From an uncultured Bacteroidota bacterium (lineage in GTDB: Bacteria > Bacteroidota > Bacteroidia > Chitinophagales > Chitinophagaceae), in the NCBI GenBank assembly GCA_903839875.1, contig CAIMDZ010000201.1:1-32389 (forward strand): a stretch of DNA of 32,389 nucleotides. Reading direction: 5' to 3'. Below are positions 24,598 through 31,466 of this stretch, piece after piece. How positions within the stretch are numbered: position 1 is the stretch's first letter; each line of letters starts with the position of its first letter. The notes under the pieces are model-generated. The model did not search any database. It had not been told where the DNA came from and worked only from the letters and a program-made list of their open reading frames with translations. A program made the translations under genes and the position numbers.

Positions 24598-25782
24598 ATG
24601 TCCTTAGTTGAGCGCTTTAATGCACCCGGCCCTAAACGTATATTATCCCTTGATGGTGGTGGAGTTCGTGGCGCCATTAGCCTGGGCTATCTCAAAAGAT
24701 TAGAGACCATCCTGGCGACACAACACAAAAACCCCAATTTCGTGCTATCCGATTATTTCGACCTTATAGGTGGCACAAGTACCGGATCTATTCTTGCTTC
24801 CTGTATAGCCCTGGGAATGAAGGTAGATGATATAACAGTCAACTACTTTAATGTCATCAACAAGATCTTTGGCAAGAAATACTCGCAATGGAATGTGATA
24901 CCAGGCAAGGGCGCACAGAAAATTGTGAATATACTTTTCTCCAAGGCTGACTATGATTCGAGGCCCATTGAGGAAGCTTTGCAGATGATGTTCAAGGATA
25001 TCAGACTTGGAAGCGACGACTTTAAATCAGGCCTGTGTATAGTTGCTAAACGGGCAGATACCAATAGTACATGGCCGCTCATTAACCATCCCGGCGGGAA
25101 ATATTTTGACAGCGCTGATGGCCGCAACAAAGATATCCTTCTCTGGAGAGCAGTGCGCGCCAGTGCAGCAGCGCCTACCTACTTCATACCATTAGTTATA
25201 GATGTGGGCGGAGGCACCTCCAAAGCCGCATTTGTAGATGGCGGCATGACCATGGCCAATAATCCTTCTTTGCAAACCCTGATGGTAGCCACATTGAAAG
25301 GGTTTCCTTTCCGGTGGAAAATGGGCGCGGAAAATCTGTTGCTGGTTTCCATTGGCACCGGGGTTAACAGAATCAACAAACCTTATTCTGACATTACCGC
25401 TTACCAGGAATTTCAATGGGCCGCCCAGATACCCGATATGCTGATGGAAGATGCATCCTGGCAAAACCAGATCATATTGCAGTGGCTCTCCAACTCGCCG
25501 GTAGCATGGCACATAGACGGAGAGATAGGTGACCTGGATGGAGACCTGATTGCCCCCGGCGACAAGGGCAATGGAATGCTCTCATACATGCGCTACAATA
25601 CATGGCTCACAAAAGACTACCTCGACAAAATGATGGGCAAATCTTACCCGCAGGAAAAAGTGGATGACTTCAATCAAATGGACCATGCAGCCAACTGTGA
25701 AGAGCTGTTGCATATATCATCCACCGCTGCGGAAAAAGAAATGCAGGAAGCACATTTTCCGGAAGGGTTTGTGGTAAGGTAG
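24598..25782 (+). CDS. Patatin-like phospholipase
   Basis: This 394-residue protein has the full patatin catalytic set: the oxyanion-hole motif DGGGVRG at 19-25, the nucleophile elbow GGTSTG at 58-63 with Ser61, and the dyad Asp214 in VDGGMTMANNP. Patatins hydrolyse acyl ester bonds of membrane phospholipids and release free fatty acids. No signal peptide or membrane segment is seen, so it is cytosolic or peripheral. It is divergent from the catalase-like gene. CBASS-type effectors and CapV are also patatins, but no cyclic-oligonucleotide synthase (CD-NTase) is present; the nearby cyclase is class III. The simplest reading is lipid turnover feeding the adjacent heme enzymes (inference). Confidence 0.92.
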   Translation: MSLVERFNAPGPKRILSLDGGGVRGAISLGYLKRLETILATQHKNPNFVLSDYFDLIGGTSTGSILASCIALGMKVDDITVNYFNVINKIFGKKYSQWNVIPGKGAQKIVNILFSKADYDSRPIEEALQMMFKDIRLGSDDFKSGLCIVAKRADTNSTWPLINHPGGKYFDSADGRNKDILLWRAVRASAAAPTYFIPLVIDVGGGTSKAAFVDGGMTMANNPSLQTLMVATLKGFPFRWKMGAENLLLVSIGTGVNRINKPYSDITAYQEFQWAAQIPDMLMEDASWQNQIILQWLSNSPVAWHIDGEIGDLDGDLIAPGDKGNGMLSYMRYNTWLTKDYLDKMMGKSYPQEKVDDFNQMDHAANCEELLHISSTAAEKEMQEAHFPEGFVVR

Positions 25783-25820
25783 GTTTGCTTTCTGGGCACT
25801 TTTGCTGTTAAAACTTCAAC

Positions 25821-25903
25821 TTGCCTGTCGCCAGGCAAATGGGTATGCCACATTTGACCTAAGGTATTGTGCAGGAACTAAAGGATTATTAAAATAATAC
25901 CTT
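25821..25903. repeat. Hairpin and AAGGTATT inverted repeat in the gap before hsp20
   Basis: The 514-nt region 25783-26296 has no supported gene. It contains a hairpin TTGCCTG (25821-25827) with CAGGCAA (25832-25838), not followed by T residues, and an 8-bp inverted repeat AAGGTATT (25861-25868) with AATACCTT (25896-25903). The second shares its half-site with the palindrome in the catalase-like promoter. An 11-bp direct repeat CAGCCATAATG occurs near 26188 and 26218. No CIRCE-type operator was seen. Confidence 0.5.
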
Positions 25904-26296
25904 TCAGAAACAAACTGAAAAATCAGCAAAAAACTTCATGATCAGCATTTTTAGACCGTTCCTTTTTTAGATTTAATCTGATATCAATGAATCATTTAAA
26001 AGAACCACTTCATTGTTTGACTAATCAATTTCCCGCCGTTCTTGATGTCGCAACAACGGCACATAGGACTTTACGGGAATTCATAACACCTCCCTCCACC
26101 ACCAATTCTTCCTATTAAACTTTAGAATACCATAAGATATACCTTATGCCAATACTACCTATTCCTTTCCAACCAAAATATATTTTCAGCCATAATGTCG
26201 CATGAAAAAATAAATAACAGCCATAATGGCCGGCAATTCTATCTGGAACACCTTTTGCATAATACGCTTCAAATACAAAACTTAAAAACAGACATT

Positions 26297-26731
26297 ATGT
26301 ACACAAGAAGAAATTTCACGGTTACTCCCCGCACCATAGGCGGATTTATTGAAGACGTGTTCCAGAATGGCATGAACGCCGTAAATGAAGAAGTAAGCGC
26401 TTTCTCCGCCCCGGTAAACATTCTGGAAACCGACAAATTGTACGAATTGCACATAGTTGCACCCGGACTAAAAAAGGAAGATTTTAAACTGAACATTGAG
26501 CGTGATGTGCTGACTATAACAGCCGAGCAGAATCCTGAAAATAAAGAACCACAGGAAGGAAAATGGCTCCGCAGTGAATTCAGGAAAAAGTCTTTCAAGA
26601 GGACCTTTACGCTGAATGACAAGGTGGATGCTGCTAAAATATCGGCAAAATACAATGACGGCATTTTGGTGGTGACACTCCCTAAAAAAGAACCATCAGC
26701 CAATCCGGCCCAGGAAATACCGGTGAATTAA
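26297..26731 (+). CDS. Small heat-shock protein, Hsp20/alpha-crystallin family
   Basis: This 144-residue cytosolic holdase binds unfolding proteins and keeps them refoldable. The alpha-crystallin domain spans about 45-135: SAPVNILETDKLYELHIVAPGLKKEDFKL, then DVLTITAEQ, then FKRTFTLNDKVDAAKISAKYNDGILVVTLPK, with the conserved G-x-L motif in GILVVTLPK. The frame is open 34 codons further upstream (26195), but that extension is not family-like; the ATG at 26297 gives the standard MYTRRNF-type N-terminus. A heptamer array starts directly after the stop and a strong hairpin terminator follows. Confidence 0.95.
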   Translation: MYTRRNFTVTPRTIGGFIEDVFQNGMNAVNEEVSAFSAPVNILETDKLYELHIVAPGLKKEDFKLNIERDVLTITAEQNPENKEPQEGKWLRSEFRKKSFKRTFTLNDKVDAAKISAKYNDGILVVTLPKKEPSANPAQEIPVN

Positions 26732-26807
26732 GTTGGCAGTTTGCAATTGACAGTTGGCAGTTGGAGTTAGACGTTGAAAGCAGACAGTTGATTGTGAGTT
26801 GACAGTG
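26732..26807 (+). repeat. Heptamer array (GTTGGCA-type) abutting the hsp20 stop
   Basis: Units GTTGGCA, GTTTGCA, ATTGACA, GTTGGCA follow the TAA stop without a gap. The array then decays (GTTGGAG, TTAGACG and partial GTTGACAGT units) to about 26807. Orientation relative to the gene is the same as in the other GTTGGCA arrays. Confidence 0.8.
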
Positions 26808-26843
26808 GAGGATGATTTGTGAGGATGAAGGGTGACATAGTTA

Positions 26844-26880
26844 AGGCGGTGCATGAAAACACCGCCTGACTATTTTTCTT
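26844..26880 (+). terminator. Intrinsic terminator of hsp20
   Basis: An 8-bp perfect stem, AGGCGGTG (26844-26851) with CACCGCCT (26860-26867), closes an 8-nt loop and is followed by GACTATTTTTCTT. Confidence 0.75.
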
Positions 26881-26897
26881 CCGGGGGGCAAAAAAAA

Positions 26898-27263
26898 CTA
26901 CAAAACCTGTAAGCCGGATTCTGTTTCACCCGCCTTCGCTAAAGCTATGGCGGGTAACGGCTATCATTTATCTGGGATGCTGCTCGCGCAACACCTCTAG
27001 CTGCCAACCCACGGACTCCGGCGAGCCGCCGTCAATCGTCCGCTTATTTGGCATTTCAGCGCGCAAGGTTTACCCTTATTCATTGTCACCAATGCATAAC
27101 GTAGTCTTTTACACTACTTTTTCACCCTTACCCCGGGGGGCGGTTATTTTCTGTGGCACTGTCTGTTCCCGTTTTACGGGGACCTACCCGTTAGGTAGTG
27201 CGCTGCCCTATGCTGTCCGGACTTTCCTCCAATATTTCTATAGGCGATAACCCGGTTTTGTAG
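26898..27263 (-). ncRNA. rnpB: RNase P RNA (bacterial type A)
   Basis: On the minus strand this 366-nt RNA contains the hallmark GGAGGAAAGTCCGGACA (27230-27214) near its 5' end and ACAGAATCCGGCTTACAGG (26924-26906) near its 3' end, the two halves of the conserved catalytic core. The ends were set from helix P1: CTACAAAACC (27263-27254) pairs perfectly over 10 bp with GGTTTTGTAG (26907-26898). It is the ribozyme that removes 5' leaders from pre-tRNAs together with RnpA. Eight T residues (26897-26890) follow P1, so P1 may serve as the terminator stem as well. A perfect -7 box lies just upstream. Confidence 0.95.
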
Positions 27264-27268
27264 CGTTG

Positions 27269-27276
27269 CAAAATTA
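27269..27276 (-). promoter_or_regulatory. -7 box of rnpB
   Basis: The minus strand reads TAATTTTG, a perfect TAnnTTTG, ending 5 nt before the first base of P1. This agrees with transcription starting at the mature 5' end and calibrates the box-to-start distance in this genome. Confidence 0.65.
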
Positions 27277-27280
27277 CATT

Positions 27281-27344
27281 AATATCTTTGAAGTGACTTT
27301 AAGAATATCTTTGAACATACTTTTATTCAAACCACTTAACTTTA
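27281..27344 (+). promoter_or_regulatory. Three tandem -7-like boxes upstream of the TraB/GumN gene
   Basis: A 12-bp direct repeat AATATCTTTGAA at 27281-27292 and 27304-27315 carries two perfect TATCTTTG boxes 23 nt apart. A third, TAACTTTA at 27337-27344, ends 4 nt before the ATG. The gene is divergent from rnpB, so the 85-nt intergenic region is packed with promoter-like boxes. Confidence 0.5.
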
Positions 27345-27348
27345 TTCT

Positions 27349-28227
27349 ATGAAAATGATCCTTTCTTTCCTCTCAGGCCTGCTTACCCTGCTTTTCAGCT
27401 TCCATTCGGGTGCCCAGGATGCGAACCCTATCAAGGACAAAACCCTGCTATGGCGTATCAGCGGCAAACACCTCACAAAGCCTTCTTACCTGTTTGGCAC
27501 CATGCACATGATATGCCGCGAAGATTTTATCTGGACGGGTAAAATGAAAGAGAGTCTCACAAAAAGCGAAAAAGTGTGCTTTGAAATGAACCTCAACGAC
27601 CCAAATGTATTAACCGAAGCCTCAATGGCATTGATAGAAAGCATTACTAAAAAGCTTCTGGATAATATCAATGACTCCACCAAGATGCAGAAGCTTGCAA
27701 AGCTGATGAGTGATACAAGTGGCAAAGACAAAATGCTGTCGGAATCAGATCCAATGGCTTTACAATCGTTAATGAGTTCGGCGGGATTAAATTGCCCCAA
27801 TACGGTCTCTTATGAGGATAGTATCATGAAAATAGCGCTGGGAGATAAAAAAGAAATTATGGGCCTGGAGGAAGCTAAAGAACAGATTGCGGTTTTCGAA
27901 ACCATTCCGCTGGATTCTCTGATCAATATGCTGCTGGAGGGAAAAATGCCGAAAGAGGCGGCCGGCGGAGCAACCGCAGAATTAATGACTGCATATAAAA
28001 ACCAAGACCTGCCTGCATTGTATAACTTAGTAATGAGTGCAGGAGGGTCAGGTATAGACATGAAGCTCTTCCTGGATGGCAGAAATAAAAAGTGGATACC
28101 AAGAATGTCAGAAAAGATGAAAACCTCGTCAGTATTCTTCGCGGTAGGAGCCGGCCACCTGGCAGGGCCAAATGGAGTCATAATACTTTTAAGAAAAGAT
28201 GGTTATACGGTTGAGCCGGTGAAGTAG
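27349..28227 (+). CDS. TraB/GumN family protein, exported
   Basis: This 292-residue protein has a signal peptide (FLSGLLTLLFSFHSGAQ). The family's two conserved His motifs are present: YLFGTMHM with GTMH at 50-53, and VGAGHLAGPNGVI with His270. TraB (enterococcal pheromone shutdown) and GumN share this fold with the Tiki proteases of animals, so a metal-dependent peptidase is possible, but no bacterial member of this type is known to me with a defined substrate. It would act outside the inner membrane. Three -7-like boxes lie upstream, the last 4 nt from the ATG. The convergent lipoprotein gene ends 15 nt away. Confidence 0.88.
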   Translation: MKMILSFLSGLLTLLFSFHSGAQDANPIKDKTLLWRISGKHLTKPSYLFGTMHMICREDFIWTGKMKESLTKSEKVCFEMNLNDPNVLTEASMALIESITKKLLDNINDSTKMQKLAKLMSDTSGKDKMLSESDPMALQSLMSSAGLNCPNTVSYEDSIMKIALGDKKEIMGLEEAKEQIAVFETIPLDSLINMLLEGKMPKEAAGGATAELMTAYKNQDLPALYNLVMSAGGSGIDMKLFLDGRNKKWIPRMSEKMKTSSVFFAVGAGHLAGPNGVIILLRKDGYTVEPVK

Positions 28228-28242
28228 GCAGGTTTAATCTCT

Positions 28243-29007
28243 TTATGGCACCAATGCGGAATCTATTAGCGGGATTTGATTTACCGCGTTATAAACATTC
28301 TTTCCGGAGGTCACATCCTCATATACCGAGGCATCGTTTATCACATAGCTGTAGATTGCATAATAAGCCATTTTTGAGCTAACCAGGCCTGCATTTGTCA
28401 GGTCCTGATCAGGTATCATAAGGGTAACAATGGTTGCATTGGCCGGAACGCGGACCACATAATGAAGCAGGTAGTAGGAAGTGCTGTTACTTACCAGGCT
28501 TGAATTATTTACAAACACAATACAATTGCGGTCCCTGCTATTTGGGATAACATGGATCACCAATGAATCATATGCAGTAATTCCGCTTTGCTGAGCGGCG
28601 AATCTGGTTACAAATGAATCAGGAATGGCTGACAGTTTTATATCCCTGTATAAAGTGCCGGAAACAAAATTGACATTATTAATCCTGGTTGAGGCATAAC
28701 CACTATCTGTTGCGGTGATTGCGTACGTGCCTGTTTTAATATTCTGGTAAATATACAGGCCTGTAACAGAATCAGGAATGGCGGTGGTACCTGATATAGA
28801 TGACCCTGTAATTGTCAGGCCCGCCCTGTTATAACCCGACAATACCGGGCTGCCATATTTATCATATAAAAAAACGTGTCCTTCAAGTGTGCCGGTATAA
28901 GAAGGCCCAACCGGGCCGGTAGGGCCGGTTGGGCCTTCCTTGGCACAAGATAACAGCAATGATAGTATGCAAAACCCCAGGAAAGCAGAACTATAATTTT
29001 TAATCAT
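28243..29007 (-). CDS. Lipoprotein with short collagen-like stretch and carboxypeptidase-regulatory-like beta domain
   Basis: This 254-residue protein has a good lipobox (LSLLLSC, Cys21). Just after it come a few Gly-x-y triplets (EGPTGPTGPVGPS), too few for a stable collagen helix. Next is a beta-sandwich that reads like the carboxypeptidase-regulatory domain (LEGHVFLYDKYGSPVLSGYNRAGLTI ... GLYIYQNIKTGTYAITATDSGYAS). The remaining 120 residues are beta-rich with no recognised motif. It is likely anchored in the outer membrane. A perfect -7 box (29012-29019) ends 4 nt before its ATG. The PorT-like gene lies 43 nt upstream on the same strand; they may still be expressed together. Confidence 0.75.
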   Translation of the reverse strand: MIKNYSSAFLGFCILSLLLSCAKEGPTGPTGPVGPSYTGTLEGHVFLYDKYGSPVLSGYNRAGLTITGSSISGTTAIPDSVTGLYIYQNIKTGTYAITATDSGYASTRINNVNFVSGTLYRDIKLSAIPDSFVTRFAAQQSGITAYDSLVIHVIPNSRDRNCIVFVNNSSLVSNSTSYYLLHYVVRVPANATIVTLMIPDQDLTNAGLVSSKMAYYAIYSYVINDASVYEDVTSGKNVYNAVNQIPLIDSALVP

Positions 29008-29011
29008 AAAG

Positions 29012-29019
29012 CAAATTTA
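29012..29019 (-). promoter_or_regulatory. -7 box of the collagen-like lipoprotein gene
   Basis: The minus strand reads TAAATTTG, a perfect match to TAnnTTTG, with only CTTT between it and the ATG at 29007. Confidence 0.6.
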
Positions 29020-29050
29020 ATAAAAAACTATTGACCGAAACAGGAGCAAA

Positions 29051-29707
29051 TCAAAACATGTACATCAACCGTAAACAAAACAAATTATTAAACTGGCCCT
29101 GGTTGCCATAGCCATAACCCAAAGGTATCCTGTCAGGTGAACGGATAGAGGTTATTGAATACTCAAACCTTATATTAGCGTACAGTCTTTTATAAATATA
29201 TCTGCCCATGCCGAAAACATAGTCTATATCCGATGTATTGAACCTGTTTAGATCAGGGTCTGTCACTACAGGCTGATCAGATTGTATCCATTCCTTTGAG
29301 TTTATCAGGCGTGCATAAGCAACGCCACCTTCGAAGTCGAACTTATGCGAAATGACGTGCAATGTCAATGGTACTTCTACATAATTTACATTCATGAAAT
29401 ATTTGGTGACATAGGTCCCAATATAGGGCGACTCTACTACGTTTTCGCCACGGCTTCCTTTTTGAGAATAAAGCAATTCCATGCTGGCCCCAAAAACTTT
29501 TGTAAAATGAACATACACTACTCCACCTGCATTTAAGCCCACTTTGTGATAACCAAAATAGGTATCACCGTCTATTTGCGTAAAGTTGAGCCCGAGAACG
29601 AGGCCACCGTTAAAAGCCTTCGGATCCTCATCATCAAAACCCTTTTGACCATAAAGATGAACAGTAACAAGTATTGTTACAATCAAAAAGGCTATGCCCT
29701 TTCTCAT
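29051..29707 (-). CDS. PorT-like outer-membrane beta-barrel protein
   Basis: From the ATG at 29707 the protein has 218 residues, with signal peptide MRKGIAFLIVTILVTVHLYGQ. Alternating strands (GGLVLGLNFTQIDGD, VGLNAGGVVYVHF, FGASMELLYSQKGSRG, YVEVPLTLHVIS, FDFEGGVAYARLI) and the final NNLFCLRLMYMF with terminal Phe are typical of small Bacteroidota barrels of the PorT/OMP_b-brl type. The frame extends upstream to 29761, but a perfect -7 box (29723-29730) lies inside that extension and rules it out for a transcript from this promoter. PorT proper serves type IX secretion; nothing here shows that this copy does. Confidence 0.8.
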   Translation of the reverse strand: MRKGIAFLIVTILVTVHLYGQKGFDDEDPKAFNGGLVLGLNFTQIDGDTYFGYHKVGLNAGGVVYVHFTKVFGASMELLYSQKGSRGENVVESPYIGTYVTKYFMNVNYVEVPLTLHVISHKFDFEGGVAYARLINSKEWIQSDQPVVTDPDLNRFNTSDIDYVFGMGRYIYKRLYANIRFEYSITSIRSPDRIPLGYGYGNQGQFNNLFCLRLMYMF

Positions 29708-29722
29708 AAAATGCATAATATG

Positions 29723-29730
29723 CAAAATTA
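29723..29730 (-). promoter_or_regulatory. -7 box of the PorT-like gene (decides the start)
   Basis: The minus strand reads TAATTTTG, a perfect TAnnTTTG, 15 nt before the ATG at 29707 and inside the longer open frame. Confidence 0.6.
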
Positions 29731-29793
29731 GAGAAAGTGGCTGACATCTTACTGTTGGCACAATTTTTTCACAAGATTAATAAAGCTTAAAGA

Positions 29794-29982
29794 ATGGAAA
29801 AGACAGAATTGCACGAAAACTGGCCGGAAATAAAAGAAAAGCTGCTAAAAAAATATCCGCATCTTACGCCCGAAGAACTGGAATATGAAATAGGCAAGTA
29901 GGGGGAGCTACAAGAACGATTACAATTAAAGCTCAAAAAAAACTGGAAGGAAATAAAAGATATACTCAGCCTCATGGGTTAG
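29794..29982 (+). pseudogene. CsbD-like small stress protein gene interrupted by an in-frame TAG
   Basis: The frame reads MEKTELHENWPEIKEKLL, then KKYPHLTPEELEYEIGK, then a TAG at codon 36 (29899-29901), then GELQERLQLKLKKNWKEIKDIL and a final TAG at 29980-29982. Together the two halves make a 62-codon protein of the right size and pattern for CsbD-like general stress proteins (W-x2-IK-x-K, KY-x2-LT-x2-EL-x-Y, GK-x2-EL-x3-L). The residue at the TAG is normally Glu, Lys or Gln, each one base away from TAG. The second half still looks protein-like, so the stop is recent, suppressed, or a sequencing error. The final stop overlaps the stop of the convergent MORN gene by two bases (shared TTAG). 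Family assignment is from memory of the pattern only. Confidence 0.6.
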
Positions 29983-30638
29983 TTATCTTTATCCTCTTTT
30001 TTCTCCGCCTCACCGTTTTCATTAAAATTCTCCCACTGGGCCATTTTTTCGGGCCTGATTTTCCGGTGCTGTACCAGCCTTCGCACGCTCTGTCCTGTAA
30101 CCGGGTCATCAACAACCATAGTATCGTTAATGGTCGTTAGTACAGCGACATAAAACCCATTTGATTTCATGTTTCCATTCTGATAATATTCCTGGCAGGT
30201 GCCTGACAGGCATGATGATAATTCGCCTCCATCATCGAATATTGCATAGTTTCTTATCGTCCTGATCTTACCGTTTGAATAAAATTCTTCCCATGTACCT
30301 ACAGCCAGGCCATGTTTGTAATAACCAGTACGTTTAACCCTTCCTGATTCAAACCTTGCGATCCACTTCCCATCCTGGTAAAATTTATCTCCCTCAGCAA
30401 TAAAGGCGCCTTCAGCTATCAGTTTATGCGTTCTGTTGAACAGTTTGTAATAAGACCCTTCCTCATAGATACATACGGTATGAGAAGTATCCCCTGTGGC
30501 AATATAACACTTGCAGGAATCATTTTCCTTAACCGGTTTATTTTCATCCTCCGATGTAAACTCAAAGGATATAAGTACCTGGGCAGAAGCGCATAATCTA
30601 AAAACGATAAAGACACACAACAATACGAATCGCAACAT
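29979..30638 (-). CDS. Exported MORN-type repeat protein
   Basis: This 219-residue protein has a signal peptide (LLCVFIVFRLCASAQ). The middle contains repeats of the YwqK/MORN-variant kind: GDKFYQDGKWIARFESGRVKRTGYYKHG, GTWEEFYSNGKIRTIRNY and CQEYYQNGNMKSNGFY. Such repeats form beta-hairpin ladders and are common in Bacteroidota proteins of unknown role. The tail is charged. It starts 2 nt after the stop of the YjbR-like gene, so the two form an operon. Its stop overlaps that of the convergent CsbD-like reading frame. Confidence 0.8.
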   Translation of the reverse strand: MLRFVLLCVFIVFRLCASAQVLISFEFTSEDENKPVKENDSCKCYIATGDTSHTVCIYEEGSYYKLFNRTHKLIAEGAFIAEGDKFYQDGKWIARFESGRVKRTGYYKHGLAVGTWEEFYSNGKIRTIRNYAIFDDGGELSSCLSGTCQEYYQNGNMKSNGFYVAVLTTINDTMVVDDPVTGQSVRRLVQHRKIRPEKMAQWENFNENGEAEKKEDKDN

Positions 30639-30640
30639 GC

Positions 30641-30970
30641 TTACTTCTTTTTTGATTTAAATACCAGATCGTATGAATGATCTATTTGTTCCTTTAATTG
30701 TTTGGCTGTTAGTGAGTTGTCTACTACAACTGTATTCCAGTGCTGTTTATTCATATGGTACCCTGGCCGTATGCAAGGGTATTGTTCCCTGAGTTCTGCT
30801 GCCCTTTCAGGGTCACACTTCACATTAAACTGAACAGGTTGCTCATCCAGGCTGACTAACAAAAATATTTTACCGTTCACTTTAAAAACCAGGGTCTCTT
30901 CCCCAAAAGGAAATCCCTCCGCTACTCCAGTCTTTTTTAAAGCATATTTCCGTATTTCTTCCACATTCAT
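30641..30970 (-). CDS. MmcQ/YjbR family protein
   Basis: This 109-residue protein has the complete YjbR fold signature: an N-terminal helix (MNVEEIRKYALKKTG), FPFGEETLVFKVNGKIFLLVSL, VQFNVKCDPERAAELREQYPCIRPGYHMNKQHWNTV and a final helix. The conserved PGYHMNKxHW motif is present. The family resembles the CyaY fold and is sometimes called DNA-binding, but its function is not established. The N-terminus aligns with E. coli YjbR as I recall it, so the start is firm. A perfect -7 box (30976-30983) ends 5 nt before the ATG. It leads an operon with the MORN-type gene 2 nt downstream. Confidence 0.92.
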   Translation of the reverse strand: MNVEEIRKYALKKTGVAEGFPFGEETLVFKVNGKIFLLVSLDEQPVQFNVKCDPERAAELREQYPCIRPGYHMNKQHWNTVVVDNSLTAKQLKEQIDHSYDLVFKSKKK

Positions 30971-30975
30971 TGCTG

Positions 30976-30983
30976 CAAAGTTA
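30976..30983 (-). promoter_or_regulatory. -7 box of the YjbR-MORN operon
   Basis: The minus strand reads TAACTTTG, a perfect TAnnTTTG, 5 nt before a start codon that is fixed by homology. Confidence 0.6.
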
Positions 30984-31138
30984 TACTTATTAATTATTAG
31001 TGGTTAGCAATAATAACAACGTCAAGGCACAATATTACTATACAGTTATCTTGCTATTAAGTTTAAGTAACAAAAGCCTTATGGTCATTTGCAACCGCTA
31101 AATTGCGCAATATTATTTAACAATCAAAAACAGTCAAA

Positions 31139-31321
31139 ATGGAAAAGAAATTCACAGAAGAAGAAATCCTTGACACTACCACGGCGCACGCAGAAAACGA
31201 CTCAGCCGGAGACGATTCTGACAATGCAACTGAAGATGTTTCATTGGAAGAAGAAACAGATGAAGAAGTTGAGTCAGACGAGGAGTCGGAAGAAGTAAGT
31301 GATGAAACCAGTGAAGGCTGA
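31139..31321 (+). CDS. Very acidic 60-residue protein
   Basis: I do not recognise this protein. After a short KKFTEEEILDTTTAH opening it is nearly all Glu, Asp, Ser and Thr; about 27 of 60 residues are acidic. It has no signal peptide or hydrophobic segment and is probably disordered. Support for it being real: an ATG start in A-rich context, no stop in a strongly biased composition, and a hairpin terminator 27 nt after its stop. Two other frames are also partly open here because of the codon bias. Possible roles include a nucleic-acid mimic or a chaperone-like or histone-binding-like acidic peptide, but nothing shows which. Confidence 0.6.
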   Translation: MEKKFTEEEILDTTTAHAENDSAGDDSDNATEDVSLEEETDEEVESDEESEEVSDETSEG

Positions 31322-31347
31322 TTTCATTTAGGGTAAGCAAAATGACA

Positions 31348-31379
31348 AGGCTCCCATCACGGGAGCCTATGTTAATTTC
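31348..31379 (+). terminator. Hairpin terminator after the acidic protein gene
   Basis: AGGCTCCC (31348-31355) pairs perfectly with GGGAGCCT (31361-31368) around a 5-nt loop. The following ATGTTAATTT is only moderately T-rich, so termination may be partial. Confidence 0.65.
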
Positions 31380-31443
31380 AGCAGGATTTGCGGATTAAAT
31401 AAAACCAAACCAGCCGGAATGCATCCTTTGTTTTAAAACCGTT

Positions 31444-31451
31444 TAACTTTA
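31444..31451 (+). promoter_or_regulatory. -7-like box of the SRPBCC gene
   Basis: TAACTTTA (7/8 match) lies 15 nt before the ATG at 31467, the same variant as in front of the genes at 352 and 27349. Confidence 0.5.
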
Positions 31452-31466
31452 TGAAAACGTTTACTT

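Noticed and set aside
24598-25782. Patatin as the effector of a CBASS-type antiphage system with the nearby cyclase
   Set aside because: The cyclase is class III adenylyl type, not a CD-NTase, and no Cap2/Cap3 or other CBASS ancillary gene is present.
29708-29761. Longer N-terminus for the PorT-like protein
   Set aside because: A perfect -7 box lies inside it, and the shorter form begins with a proper signal peptide.
29794-29982. TAG as a recoded sense codon in this genome
   Set aside because: TAG ends several intact genes in the window (for example at 6270, 6867 and 13882), so it is a normal stop here.
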